From Intestinimonas aquisgranensis (GTDB lineage: Bacteria > Bacillota > Clostridia > Oscillospirales > Oscillospiraceae): a stretch of 39,311 nt of DNA. The stretch is taken from assembly GCA_020687605.1 (NCBI GenBank), contig JAJEQY010000025.1:1-39311 (forward strand), written 5' to 3'. Shown here piece by piece: positions 1-8,329 of this stretch. Position 1 is the stretch's first letter. Each line of letters opens with the position of its first letter. Both the position numbers and the translations under genes were made by a program. The notes under the pieces were generated by a model. The model was given only the letters and a program-made list of their open reading frames with translations, searched no databases and was not told where the DNA came from.

Positions 1-24
1 CGTCCCGGACCTGAGTCCGGGACG
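1..24. terminator. perfect inverted repeat, probable terminator of an upstream gene
   Basis: A 10-bp perfect stem (CGTCCCGGAC / GTCCGGGACG) with a CTGA loop lies at the very left edge. Only a weak T-rich tract follows on the plus strand, so termination is inferred from stem strength and from its place before a promoter and a new gene. Confidence 0.5.
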
Positions 25-307
25 CCTTACCCGTTTGTCAAAGAAAGAGAGGAGGAAAAGTGAGGTGTGAGAGAATATATATGAACACATTTCTGTGTTG
101 CTGTTTGTCTGCCCCACAGCAAAAGAGGCAGTGATTTGTGCTGGGGTCTTGCTGTGCTTATAAGATACCACAGCCGCAGGGGAAAAGGTTGGCAGAACTT
201 TAAACAACTTTTGAAGATTATGTGAACTGTCCCCGCCGATTTCCCCGGAGACGGAGGTTCAGCCCCGCTCATTCAGTCTATCTGCATAAAAATACTGGAT
301 ATACGGC

Positions 308-335
308 TTGTCTTTTTCACACAAAAGCGTATAAT
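308..335 (+). promoter_or_regulatory. sigma-A promoter for the FUSC gene
   Basis: TTGTCT at 308-313 and TATAAT at 330-335 are separated by 16 bp, about 36 bp upstream of the TTG start at 371. A GGGAGGG ribosome binding site lies 7 nt before that start. The rest of 25-370 shows no convincing gene. Confidence 0.6.
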
Positions 336-370
336 ACTTCTTATACAAAGACAATCGGGAGGGACCTCCA

Positions 371-2296
371 TTGCAAGCCTGCCGCACCTGCAAAAAACTG
401 GCCAACACCTTTCAAGCCCGTCTGATCTCCGCCCTCCCCACCATCGTCTTTTATATTATCCAATTTTTAGTTGTCTTCTTTGTTTTTGGAAGCCAGTTTG
501 CCATGGTTGTCACAGGCTCCACTACCCTGTTCCAGCTCCGTCATAAGCAGCGCAACGATACCAGAGCGTATATCACGCTCTTTTTTGTCCCCCTTGTACT
601 CTGCCTCCTGGCTTTTCTCGCCACTCGCAACGTGGTCCTGTGTATCCTGCTGAACTTCGGCGTTCTCTTCTTCCTGGTCATCTGGAAGAGCAGCCAGTTT
701 GAGCCCAAAGGCCATCTGGGCTTTGCCATGACCTTTGTCTTTCTGGAGCTGCGCCCACCGGAGCCGGAGGAGCTGTGGCTCCAGCTGAGCGCGGTGGCCT
801 TCTGCCAGGCACTGCTTCTGCTGGCACTGGCGCTGTGTGCCCGTCGGTACCGCCCCGCTGATCCAAGTCTCCAGATCCCTGCCGGACTCCACCGGCTCTC
901 CGAGCTTATGGAGCAGATGGCCTGTGAGGGGAGCAGCGAAGCCGTAGACCAGGAGCTCTATGACACCGCTCAAAAGCTCCACCATCTGGGCTACGCCCGG
1001 CGTCGGCTCCTCCGCACCCCCGATCCCCAACGAAATCGCTATCACTTTCTGGCCCTTCTTTACCAGCGCACCGCTTATCTGGTCGCCGACGAGAGCTGGA
1101 AGGACAGCGCCACCCCCACGGTCTTTTCCCAGACCCTCCACTCACTGGCCCAGGCGGTGGATACCTGTGAGCATGCCCACACCGCAGAGGAACGGGCCGC
1201 TCTGCTGGCACAGCTCACTGGTCAGCTGGAACACCCCGATCTGCCCCAGGGCCGTCTGCGCATTTTCTACCGGAATGTGCTCCACATCGTCTGCCTTTTC
1301 TGTCAGGAGCCCACCGTTTCCTCCGCCGACTTTCCCTGGAAACGCATCCCATGGCGGGCGGTACTGCTGGATTTCCGGCAGCGGTGTTCCGTGGACCGCT
1401 TCGAGTTCCGCTTTGCCCTTCAGCTGGGCCTGGTCATGACCATCAGCTCCACGGTGAGCTACCTCTGGAACTTTGAACACACCTACTGGTTCCCACTCCA
1501 CGCCTTTCTGTTGCTCCAGCCCAGCTATGAGGACAGCGCCCACCGTATGGTCACCCGTCCCATCGGCACCGCCATCGGCTGCGTCCTCGTTCACCTGGTC
1601 TACCCCTACCTCCCGGGCATGGCAGGCGTCTTCCTTTTCTCCCTGGTGATGATCTCCATCATGTATTGCTGCACGCCTGGCACCTGGGTGCAGCCCATCT
1701 TCTCCACCTCCTTTGCCCTCACCATGGCTACCCTTACCCTGGAGGAGTCTGAGGCCATTCAGCTGCGTCTGCTCTACCTGGCTATGGCGGTGGTCCTGGT
1801 CCTCATCGTCAACCACTTCTTCCTTCCCAACCGCAAGGAACAGCAGTTCAAAAGCAACCTGCGGGAGCTGACCCGTCTTCAGGGTGTCTACTGGCACCTG
1901 ATCCGGCGCAGCCTGCGGGAGCCCTTCGACTCCGCCGTCTTCTGCGAGCTTCTCTCCCAATTCCACATGGTCCACCACGCCGCCCACCTCTACGCCCAGC
2001 AGCTCCCGGAGGCGGAAGCCCAGCGCTACCACCGCCTTCTGCTGACTTTCTGGTCCATGTTCTCCCATTTGGAGCAGGTCGGCTGTCTCATCCAGAGTGA
2101 GCTCATTCAGGAAGCCGACTACGGCCCACTGGACGAACTGGCCGGCCGAATTGCGCGTTCCATCTCCCCCCTCCAGCCTTCCATCACCGACATCGACCCA
2201 AGTGAGGTCCATCAGCCGGATCTGCGCCATTTTCTGGAGCGCTATCTGTCAAACGGCAGAACACTCCTCACCTTCGCCCCTCTCCTATCGGTCTGA
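371..2296 (+). CDS. FUSC-family (YccS/aromatic-acid-exporter-like) membrane protein
   Basis: This 641-residue protein has two hydrophobic blocks separated by a long soluble helical region. An N-terminal cluster covers roughly residues 15-165. A C-terminal cluster at about 345-490 contains the typical FUSC pattern FRFALQLGLVMTISS, then YWFPLHAFLLLQPSYEDS and RPIGTAIGCVLVHL. A soluble tail follows. Related proteins are thought to export aromatic acids or other small molecules, but the substrate here cannot be read from sequence. The TTG start is chosen because GGGAGGG sits 7 nt upstream and no in-frame ATG comes before the first membrane segment. The gene is GC-rich, matches the chromosomal flank and lies outside the integrated element. 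Family assignment is fairly secure; function is inferred. Confidence 0.75.
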   Translation: MQACRTCKKLANTFQARLISALPTIVFYIIQFLVVFFVFGSQFAMVVTGSTTLFQLRHKQRNDTRAYITLFFVPLVLCLLAFLATRNVVLCILLNFGVLFFLVIWKSSQFEPKGHLGFAMTFVFLELRPPEPEELWLQLSAVAFCQALLLLALALCARRYRPADPSLQIPAGLHRLSELMEQMACEGSSEAVDQELYDTAQKLHHLGYARRRLLRTPDPQRNRYHFLALLYQRTAYLVADESWKDSATPTVFSQTLHSLAQAVDTCEHAHTAEERAALLAQLTGQLEHPDLPQGRLRIFYRNVLHIVCLFCQEPTVSSADFPWKRIPWRAVLLDFRQRCSVDRFEFRFALQLGLVMTISSTVSYLWNFEHTYWFPLHAFLLLQPSYEDSAHRMVTRPIGTAIGCVLVHLVYPYLPGMAGVFLFSLVMISIMYCCTPGTWVQPIFSTSFALTMATLTLEESEAIQLRLLYLAMAVVLVLIVNHFFLPNRKEQQFKSNLRELTRLQGVYWHLIRRSLREPFDSAVFCELLSQFHMVHHAAHLYAQQLPEAEAQRYHRLLLTFWSMFSHLEQVGCLIQSELIQEADYGPLDELAGRIARSISPLQPSITDIDPSEVHQPDLRHFLERYLSNGRTLLTFAPLLSV

Positions 2297-2374
2297 CCCG
2301 GCGGAATGCCGTACTGATACATGGTCTCTGTGGGCGCCTCTGTCGCGGTCCGGAGACCGGAAAGGAAGCGTACT

Positions 2375-3895
2375 ATGTCTACCACAAAGCTCTCCCGCAT
2401 GATCCACCGCACGCTTTCCCTGCTCTGCGCCGCCACCCTTGTGGCCTCTCTTACCCTGCTCCCCGCCTCCGCTGCCTCCTTCCCTGACGTCCAGCCGGGT
2501 GACTGGTACTACGACACCGTCAGCCGCATAGCCGAACTTGGCGCCGTGGACGGCTTCCCGGACGGTACCTTCGGCCCGGAAAAGTCCATCTCGCTCACGG
2601 AGCTTTGCAAGATCGGCATCGAGCTCTTCCCCGGTCCTTCCTTGGAAGATGATTTTACCGCCGAGGAGCTGTCAGAGGGCCGCGCCTACATGGCAGAAGA
2701 GAACCCCGGCTACTGGGGCAACGACGTGATCCTGGAGGCCCTTCTCCTCCGTGATGTCCACGGGCTGGGCTTCGATCAGGCCCGCTGGGAGCAACCCCTC
2801 ACCCGCATGGAGCTCACATATGTTGTCAGCAACATCTACCTCACCAGTGATATCTTCCCCACCTCCGGCGACCCCGACACGGTGGACCCCTCGGTAGCCG
2901 CTCTGATCGGTGACTACGACTCCGCCGGCATTCGTGGCAACGACATGGAGGCCTGCGTCCTCTGGGCCTACGCTCTGGGCATCGTGGGCGGCGTCAATGC
3001 CAACGGCGATTTCAATCCCCAGGGCACCGTGTCTCGAGCCGAGGCCTGCACCATCCTTAGCCGTCTTCTCTACCCTGAGACCCGCCTGACTCCGGGCGAG
3101 AATACCAGCAGCCAGACACCCGGTCAGTCCGAGACGACCACGGACCCCCTTGCCCTGCTGCCCGCCGGCACCGACGTAGCAGGAAACAGCCGTATCCATT
3201 ATGCCGGTGATGTGGCCTATGACTACTGCCGCGCCCTGGAACAGGAGATTGGCATTCCCATCTTCTACCTTCCCGAGTTCACGGAAAAAGCCGACGGTCT
3301 CCTCTCCTACGCCAGCTTCAACGACTTTTCCATCGACGCCACCTATTTTCAGATGGTGCTGACCGAGCTCCAGAAGATGAAGTCCGCCTATGACCTCTAC
3401 CCCGACGGCTTCCTGCGGGAGGTGGAGTCCAAGAAGGGCAGCCACTCCACCGAGATTATCCTCTGTCCCTACACCTTCCCCGGCTATACCTCCTACGGCG
3501 TTCATGTGTATGACTACTCCGACGACCCGGTGAAGGTGGATCAGGTCTTCTACACCGGCATTGGCGATCCCCAGTATTACAGCCATGAAATGGGCCACAT
3601 GGTCATGAGCTCCGCTGCCATCCAGGGAGGCTGGTCCACCGTGTGCGACTACTGGGAATCCATGAACGCACGGGCGGGTGTCACCGACTATGTCTCCTCC
3701 TACGCTATGAGCTCCCGTCCTGAGGACTGGGCCGAGACCTGGGCCTTCCTCTGGCATGACACCGATACCGTCCGCACCCTGGTGAATGGCGGCAACAATG
3801 TCCTGCGGGAAAAGCTCCAGTACATGACCAACCTCCTCGCCCAGAATTACAGCACCTTTAATGCCTCCACCGTACCCTGGAGCGATCTGCTGTAA
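2375..3895 (+). CDS. SLH-domain cell-wall protein with C-terminal zinc metallopeptidase-like domain
   Basis: The protein has 506 residues when started at the ATG at 2375, which follows a GGAAAGGAAG ribosome binding site; an ATG 54 nt upstream lacks one. A signal peptide (residues 1 to about 32, ending ASA-A) leads into three S-layer-homology repeats: FPDVQPGDWYYD at about 34, a diverged one at about 110-180, and one at about 195-245 ending VSRAEACTILSRLLYP. After a Thr/Ser/Gln linker, the C-terminal half carries HEMGH (H404, E405, H408) and a downstream EDWAE (E450-E453), the arrangement of gluzincin-like zinc peptidases where the last motif supplies the third ligand. SLH repeats normally tether proteins to wall polymers, so this is probably a surface protease. 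Its substrate is unknown. It lies 78 bp after the FUSC gene and ends at a strong terminator. Confidence 0.8.
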   Translation: MSTTKLSRMIHRTLSLLCAATLVASLTLLPASAASFPDVQPGDWYYDTVSRIAELGAVDGFPDGTFGPEKSISLTELCKIGIELFPGPSLEDDFTAEELSEGRAYMAEENPGYWGNDVILEALLLRDVHGLGFDQARWEQPLTRMELTYVVSNIYLTSDIFPTSGDPDTVDPSVAALIGDYDSAGIRGNDMEACVLWAYALGIVGGVNANGDFNPQGTVSRAEACTILSRLLYPETRLTPGENTSSQTPGQSETTTDPLALLPAGTDVAGNSRIHYAGDVAYDYCRALEQEIGIPIFYLPEFTEKADGLLSYASFNDFSIDATYFQMVLTELQKMKSAYDLYPDGFLREVESKKGSHSTEIILCPYTFPGYTSYGVHVYDYSDDPVKVDQVFYTGIGDPQYYSHEMGHMVMSSAAIQGGWSTVCDYWESMNARAGVTDYVSSYAMSSRPEDWAETWAFLWHDTDTVRTLVNGGNNVLREKLQYMTNLLAQNYSTFNASTVPWSDLL

Positions 3896-3912
3896 ATTTC
3901 TGCGACACATAT

Positions 3913-3948
3913 AAAAAACTGCCGGTCCAGACGGACCGGCAGTTTTTT
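3913..3948. terminator. bidirectional intrinsic terminator
   Basis: An 11-bp GC-rich stem (ACTGCCGGTCC / GGACCGGCAGT, loop AGAC) is flanked by A6 on the left and T6 on the right. It can serve the SLH gene on the plus strand and the convergent membrane-protein gene on the minus strand. Confidence 0.9.
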
Positions 3949-3994
3949 ATCTTTCATTGACCTTTGATCTCCGGCAGGTGAGGACCAGCCGAGC

Positions 3995-4603
3995 TTAGCT
4001 CCCGCGCCGAAGGCGGCGCTCCGTACAGCGGTAGACGATCCGTCCCCCGACACCTCCCAGCAAGGCAGCCAGGAGGAGCCATAACACCAGCAGGCATGTG
4101 GTCTGCCCAAGGCTCTCCCGCCCGCCCTGCTCCAGCCAGCTGCTCACAGGGGAGAAAAACCAGTACCAGACCCACAGCAGAACCGCGACGACCACCTCAT
4201 ACCGGTGCCGGATGCGCTTTGCCCGGACCTGCACCGGGTCCGATACCGTGCCCACCGGCAGGCCGGTCTCCGGGTCCAGACCCGCCGCCTCCGCCCGCTC
4301 TGCTTTCCGCTTCAGGTGCCGGTAGACAATGACGCTGCCCACAGGGAAACCCACCGGCAGAGCCAACAGCCACACCACAGACTTGCCCAAAAGCCAGGTC
4401 CGTTCATCAAAGCACTGCCGCAGCGCCTGCAGGGGCGGGATCAGTCTCTCACCCAGCAGGCACAGCATCCAGATGCCCACCCAGATTAGCATCCCCGCCA
4501 CAATGGCGTTCCGCTTGGCCTTCCGCATATTTCGGGTCGCATAGTTGAAGCCTTCCCCAAATATCATGCCGAGGATCGAATCAAATGCCATCCGTTCCCA
4601 CAT
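3995..4603 (-). CDS. small membrane protein of unknown function
   Basis: I do not recognise this 202-residue protein. It shows about four hydrophobic segments: near residues 34-52, 72-92, 138-152 and 165-190. A basic/acidic cytoplasmic-looking stretch (YRHLKRKAERAEAAGLDPETG) sits between the second and third. The start is the ATG at 4603, preceded by AAAGGAGG with 9 nt spacing. It is downstream of the rpsI terminator with its own promoter, and converges on the SLH gene with a shared terminator. The last residues (CTERRLRRGS) form a basic tail. It belongs to the host chromosome. Confidence 0.65.
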   Translation of the reverse strand: MWERMAFDSILGMIFGEGFNYATRNMRKAKRNAIVAGMLIWVGIWMLCLLGERLIPPLQALRQCFDERTWLLGKSVVWLLALPVGFPVGSVIVYRHLKRKAERAEAAGLDPETGLPVGTVSDPVQVRAKRIRHRYEVVVAVLLWVWYWFFSPVSSWLEQGGRESLGQTTCLLVLWLLLAALLGGVGGRIVYRCTERRLRRGS

Positions 4604-4706
4604 GGTCTGCCGCCTCCTTTCTACGGCACACTCCTACCACGGATCAAACAAAGCCATCATTCTCTCCGCTCAGGCCATGTATACCACCCCATTTTGATGG
4701 TAATTT

Positions 4707-4735
4707 ATTATAACACATCCCCCCGGTTCGGGCAA
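4707..4735 (-). promoter_or_regulatory. sigma-A promoter for the membrane-protein gene
   Basis: Read on the minus strand, TTGCCC (4730-4735) and TATAAT (4707-4712) are separated by exactly 17 bp, about 105 bp upstream of the start at 4603. Confidence 0.7.
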
Positions 4736-4773
4736 TCTGTTTGTGCAGATTTTATCCTTCGTCGCCAAGACAT

Positions 4774-4806
4774 AAAAAAATGCCGCCCGATCGGGCGGCA
4801 TTTTTT
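4774..4806 (-). terminator. rpsI terminator
   Basis: The stem TGCCGCCCGA / TCGGGCGGCA is palindromic and flanked by A7 and T6. It lies 23 bp beyond the stop codon of the S9 tail, so it is most simply the native terminator of rpsI. This marks 1-4828 as chromosome. Confidence 0.85.
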
Positions 4807-4828
4807 GTAACGCAGAAAATGGAGATAA

Positions 4829-4876
4829 TCAGCGCTTGCTGAACTGGGGAGCGCGACGGGCGGCCTTCAGACCGTA
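4829..4876 (-). other. rpsI: attachment-site core: 3' end of ribosomal protein S9 gene (rpsI)
   Basis: Translated on the minus strand, this gives YGLKAARRAPQFSKR followed by TGA, the highly conserved C-terminus of S9. Upstream of the tyrosine codon the reading frame continues into sequence unlike S9 (..GKTAQKRAQ), so S9 identity ends abruptly near 4876. The terminator at 4774-4806 follows it. Insertion of tyrosine-recombinase elements into the 3' end of rpsI is known in Firmicutes. The element then supplies a replacement 3' end to the intact gene on its other side. The exact core length cannot be fixed without the other junction. Confidence 0.8.
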
Positions 4877-4977
4877 CTGCGCTCGTTTTTGAGCCGTTTT
4901 TCCTTGGTATTTCGGGCTTTTCCGGACTTTTCGCTGTTCAGTTATCCTATGTGGTAACCACGGAAAATGGCTGTTTT

Positions 4978-6189
4978 TCAATCAGCAGCGTTCTGATGAA
5001 AAGCACCGTTTACTACACTGAACAACTCCTCTGGCTTATTATACTTGACCTTAGCATAGATGTCCATAGTTGTTTTGCTGTTTTCATGTCCTGCAAGATA
5101 CTGAACCGTCTTGGGATCAACTCCGGCATAAAGCAGGTTCGTGATGTATGTGTGCCGGAGCTGGTGTGGGGTCACATCAAAATCCAGCGTATATTTGATT
5201 TTGGGTTGATTCCTCTGTGTCATGCCCAGCGTTGGTGTAACCGTGTACTTGATGCTCTGCCCATTCACATACTTATAGTAGTTGCGCGGCTTGGTAGACC
5301 GAACAACTACATACTGCCATACCCTTTGAAATTGCGATGCAGCTAACGGCTGTCCTTCGCTATCCGAAATCACATAGTCCGACTTTGATGCTGTTTTGGC
5401 TTCACGCAGGCAGTCCACCAAGCACTTGGGAATCGGAATATCCCTTTTAGCCGCCTTGGTCTTTAGAACAGTGGAAATCACGGGTCTGTTATGTTCCGTG
5501 CGCCATGCTCGCCTTACCGAGATATAGGGAGTAGACTCGTCCAGGAATACACAGTCCCATTGCAGCGCAAGGATTTCTTCCCGGCGCAGACCGGAATATA
5601 ACCCAAGCATAATGAACAAGTAGGGAGGAAGCTCCCTGACCGTATCCAGAAGCACTTCTACCTGCTGATCTGTCAATGCCTCCCTCTTTTTCGCTGGCTT
5701 TCCGCCCTTTCCCGATATTCCTACACAGGGGTTATGCTCAAGTATCTGGCTGCGCTCTGCCGAGTAGAAAATACACTTGAGAAGCATATTTACTGTGCTG
5801 TATAACCCCTCCGATTTTTTTGACAGCGGTACAAGCGCCAGCCGAATATCATCTGCGGTCACTTCTTCCATATACATCTCACCCAAAGGCTTAATGATAT
5901 AGTTCTTCATGTCAGCAGTATATCCTCTCAATGTAGAAGCAGATACCTTTGCCGACTGCATCAGCAGCCACTTCTGACAATACTCGGCCACTGTCGGATG
6001 CTGCCGACGAAAGATGATCTCCTCCACCTGTCGCCGCGCTTCTAATTGCTTCTCATATAATTCTTCGCAAGTAGCAGCATACAAACTCACCTGCTTGCCA
6101 TCTGCGTCCATGATCCGGGTTCTGTAATACTGGATTCCTTTTTGCATAATGGTTCCGTACTGCGGAACCTCTGTTTTCATTTTCGCCAT
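4978..6189 (-). CDS. int: tyrosine site-specific integrase (Tn916 Int-like), proximal copy
   Basis: This 403-residue recombinase has an N-terminal arm-binding region (residues 1-60), a SAM-like core-binding domain (about 65-165) and a catalytic domain with R202 (SGLRREEIL), H342-x-x-R345 (HQLRHTY), H368 (LAGHENS) and nucleophile Y378 (DIYAKV). All catalytic residues are present, so it should be active. It would catalyse integration and, with an excisionase, excision. The ATG start follows AAGGAAGG. Its 3' end is about 100 bp from the rpsI attachment core, which makes it the better candidate for the enzyme that placed the element there. It resembles the next integrase over its whole length. 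Confidence 0.92.
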   Translation of the reverse strand: MAKMKTEVPQYGTIMQKGIQYYRTRIMDADGKQVSLYAATCEELYEKQLEARRQVEEIIFRRQHPTVAEYCQKWLLMQSAKVSASTLRGYTADMKNYIIKPLGEMYMEEVTADDIRLALVPLSKKSEGLYSTVNMLLKCIFYSAERSQILEHNPCVGISGKGGKPAKKREALTDQQVEVLLDTVRELPPYLFIMLGLYSGLRREEILALQWDCVFLDESTPYISVRRAWRTEHNRPVISTVLKTKAAKRDIPIPKCLVDCLREAKTASKSDYVISDSEGQPLAASQFQRVWQYVVVRSTKPRNYYKYVNGQSIKYTVTPTLGMTQRNQPKIKYTLDFDVTPHQLRHTYITNLLYAGVDPKTVQYLAGHENSKTTMDIYAKVKYNKPEELFSVVNGAFHQNAAD

Positions 6190-6280
6190 CTTTGACCTTC
6201 CTTTCCTGATAACGTGCAGTTTCCGTATCTACACTCTCTTTTTATCAGAAAGTACAGACTTAATCAAAGATACGGCCTAT

Positions 6281-6314
6281 GTAAAGCAAAGAGCGAGACA
6301 TCCTTGCCTCGCTC
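6281..6314 (-). terminator. probable terminator of the distal integrase gene
   Basis: The stem GAGCGAG (6291-6297) / CTCGCTC (6308-6314), read on the minus strand, is followed by CTTTGCTTT. It lies 32 bp past the stop codon of the integrase at 6346. Confidence 0.55.
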
Positions 6315-6345
6315 CTGCTTCGTTTTCGCGTTTGTTATTTTATGC

Positions 6346-7560
6346 TCACACTGAATCCCATTGCGAAAATGCGTTACCCATCGTTCTGACCAGCTCATCC
6401 GGCCTGTTGTATTTGACCTTTGCGTAAATGTCCATGGTAATTTTGCTGCTTTCATGGCCTGCCAGGTATTGCACCGTTTTGGGGTCTACCGACGAATGAA
6501 TCAGATTCGTGATGTAGGTGTGTCGCAACTGATGCGGTGTTACTTCAAAGTCCAGGCTGTAAACAACATTACCGTTATGCGCCGCCTTTTCTCCAAGAAC
6601 AGGTGTGACCGTATGCTTTACCCGCTTTCCATCCTCATATCGGTAGTAGGACCGTTCCTTGACTGTTCTGGTGACAACATACTGCCACAGCCGCTTAAAC
6701 TGCGTATAGGACAGCGGATCGCCGTCCCGGTTCGGCACCACATACTCCGAAGTCGAATTTTCCTTTGTCTCTTTCAGGCACTCAGCCAAACAGGTCGGCA
6801 GTGGAATATTTCGCTCGGCAGCCTTCGTTTTTAATTCTTCCAGAATCACCGGCCTGTTGTTTTCTGTATGCCATGCTCTCCGCACTGTTAAATAAGGAAA
6901 GTTTCCATCAAGATAGACCGAATCCCATTTCAGGGCGAGGATTTCTTCCCGCCGCAAGCCTGCGTACAATCCAAGCATCACAAACACATAGGTTGGCAGT
7001 CCTTCCACCGCATCCAATAAGCGCTCGACCTGCTCGTCTGTCAGCGCCGCTTTATCTTTCTGCGGAACGCCGCCACCCTTTGTCGTTAGATAGATCGTCG
7101 GGTTATTATCTATAATCCGGCTTTCCTTTGCTGCACGGAAAATAGATTTATACAGGATCACGACCGACTTATATACCGATGCAGATTTTTTTGAAACAGA
7201 GACAAGTGCAAGCTGAATATCATCCAGGCTGACCTCTCCCATCCGCTTATCACCTAATTCCGCAATGATATGACGCCGTACCTTTGAGGTATAGTCCGTC
7301 AAAGTCGTGGTACGAACATGAACAGACTGCATCAACAGCCATTTCTCACAATACTCTGCAACCGTGGGTGTTTTTCGATGAAATGTGGCGTTCTCAATCT
7401 GCTCCAACGCAATCGTTTCCTTATTATAAAGTTCTTCGGGCGTTCTTGCATAAAGGGCAACGAGTTTTCCATCTGCATCTTTGATTCTTGTTCTGTAATA
7501 CAGGACACCTTTTTTTATAACCGTTCCATATTCAGGAATTATCATTTTCCTTTTTGCCAA
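6346..7560 (-). CDS. int: tyrosine site-specific integrase (Tn916 Int-like), distal copy
   Basis: This 404-residue paralogue of the neighbouring integrase has the same domain order and an intact catalytic set: R203 (AGLRREEIL), H343-x-x-R346, H369 (LAGHESS) and Y379. The start is taken as the TTG at 7560, because AGGAGG lies 8 nt upstream and the resulting MAKRKMIIPEYGTV aligns with MAKMKTEVPQYGTI of the proximal copy. An upstream GTG overlaps the ribosome binding site. Conserved blocks such as VTPHQLRHTYITNL and DPKTVQYLAGHE are shared; the core-binding domains differ much more. Two integrases in the same orientation suggest either a gene duplication or the remains of two elements joined end to end. 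Confidence 0.92.
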   Translation of the reverse strand: MAKRKMIIPEYGTVIKKGVLYYRTRIKDADGKLVALYARTPEELYNKETIALEQIENATFHRKTPTVAEYCEKWLLMQSVHVRTTTLTDYTSKVRRHIIAELGDKRMGEVSLDDIQLALVSVSKKSASVYKSVVILYKSIFRAAKESRIIDNNPTIYLTTKGGGVPQKDKAALTDEQVERLLDAVEGLPTYVFVMLGLYAGLRREEILALKWDSVYLDGNFPYLTVRRAWHTENNRPVILEELKTKAAERNIPLPTCLAECLKETKENSTSEYVVPNRDGDPLSYTQFKRLWQYVVTRTVKERSYYRYEDGKRVKHTVTPVLGEKAAHNGNVVYSLDFEVTPHQLRHTYITNLIHSSVDPKTVQYLAGHESSKITMDIYAKVKYNRPDELVRTMGNAFSQWDSV

Positions 7561-7643
7561 TTCCGTCACCTCCTAAAATAATCTCCAGCGCTGTATCTTT
7601 GTTTTATCAGAGATCTTCAGTTCCAGCAAGGATACGGATTGGC

Positions 7644-7874
7644 TCATGCTCCGGCGTTCCGGGTCTTGCGGTAAGTCGCATTCTTTTCCATCGGTTTTGC
7701 CCGGTGGGTGCATTTTGCGATATACTCCTGAAGGCCCATATCAGTAAAATATACACAACCGTTCTGCACATACTGAACATAAGAAATCAAGCCGTTGTTA
7801 CGGGCCGCATCCAAGGTCGCAATGCTGATTCCCAGGATTCTGGCAGCTTCTTTTCGTGTAATCAGTTTTTCCAT
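7644..7874 (-). CDS. xis: excisionase-like helix-turn-helix protein
   Basis: This 76-residue basic protein has an N-terminal MerR/excisionase-type helix-turn-helix (residues 3-30: LITRKEAARILGISIATLDAA). A wing-like segment (SYVQYVQNGCVYFTDMGLQEYI) follows, then a basic tail. Such proteins sit directly upstream of tyrosine integrases in Tn916-like elements and bias recombination toward excision. GGAGGG lies 10 nt before the ATG. A purely regulatory HTH role is possible; the position favours excisionase. Confidence 0.75.
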   Translation of the reverse strand: MEKLITRKEAARILGISIATLDAARNNGLISYVQYVQNGCVYFTDMGLQEYIAKCTHRAKPMEKNATYRKTRNAGA

Positions 7875-7930
7875 AAATCATATTCCCTCCATTCCGTCAA
7901 GGTTGTCATCGTGCTTTCAAAATCACATGA

Positions 7931-7960
7931 ATGCACTGGCAGCCGAAACTGCCAGTGCAT
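7931..7960. repeat. perfect 12-bp inverted repeat
   Basis: ATGCACTGGCAG and CTGCCAGTGCAT form a perfect 12-bp stem around a 6-nt loop (CCGAAA), 57 bp upstream of the excisionase start. No T-run follows on either strand, so it is not a standard terminator. It could be an RNA leader structure or a protein-binding palindrome. Confidence 0.7.
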
Positions 7961-8278
7961 GGTATCTAACTTTGAAAAGAAAACTGCATCTGGATGATGA
8001 CCTGTTGTTGCTTACGGTAACCGGACGCAGCTCTCTTGAATTTGAAGTTCGCTTTCGCCACATTTGCCACGCATCCCTGACGATGGGGACATTCCTGATC
8101 TCCGCTGGCGCGGCTGTCATAACTCCGCAGCGTCGTTTTATTCGTGCGCCGCAGGGTTCCGCCTCAAGTCCGTGGGCGGGTGTGAACAAGTATCTTTAAG
8201 CCCCCATGGAGTCCTCGCGCCCGAAGTGCCACCTCCGGGTCTCAGGCTGGCGTTGATCGCTGGGAACAGCCTTGTTTA

Positions 8279-8329
8279 TCACCTCCTTGGGCTGTCCATC
8301 TTGGCGGCGCGCCTGATTCGCTCGTACAT
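8279..8329 (-). CDS. possible 16-codon leader peptide
   Basis: An ATG at 8329 opens a 16-codon frame (MYERIRRAAKMDSPRR, stop TGA). The start codon lies inside a GTACAT/ATGTAC hairpin, and the final codons (AGGAGG) double as a strong ribosome binding site. This arrangement resembles leader peptides that couple translation to structure. There is no obvious ribosome binding site for the peptide itself, so the call is weak. Confidence 0.2.
   Translation of the reverse strand: MYERIRRAAKMDSPRR

Noticed and set aside
467..2230. Long antisense frames on the minus strand opposite the FUSC gene
   Set aside because: They are shadows of a GC-rich coding gene; composition and lack of ribosome binding sites do not support them.
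2672..3910. 412-codon minus-strand frame opposite the SLH gene
   Set aside because: The plus-strand protein has clear signal peptide, SLH repeats and a zinc motif; the antisense frame is a by-product.
6190..6345. A second rpsI attachment core between the two integrases
   Set aside because: I looked for the S9 tail or its core here and found only a terminator hairpin, so nested insertion at the same site is not shown.
7923..8189. 88-codon minus-strand frame between the sigma-like and excisionase genes
   Set aside because: Unlikely amino-acid order, no strong ribosome binding site, and its end lies inside the perfect hairpin; left as part of the non-coding region.
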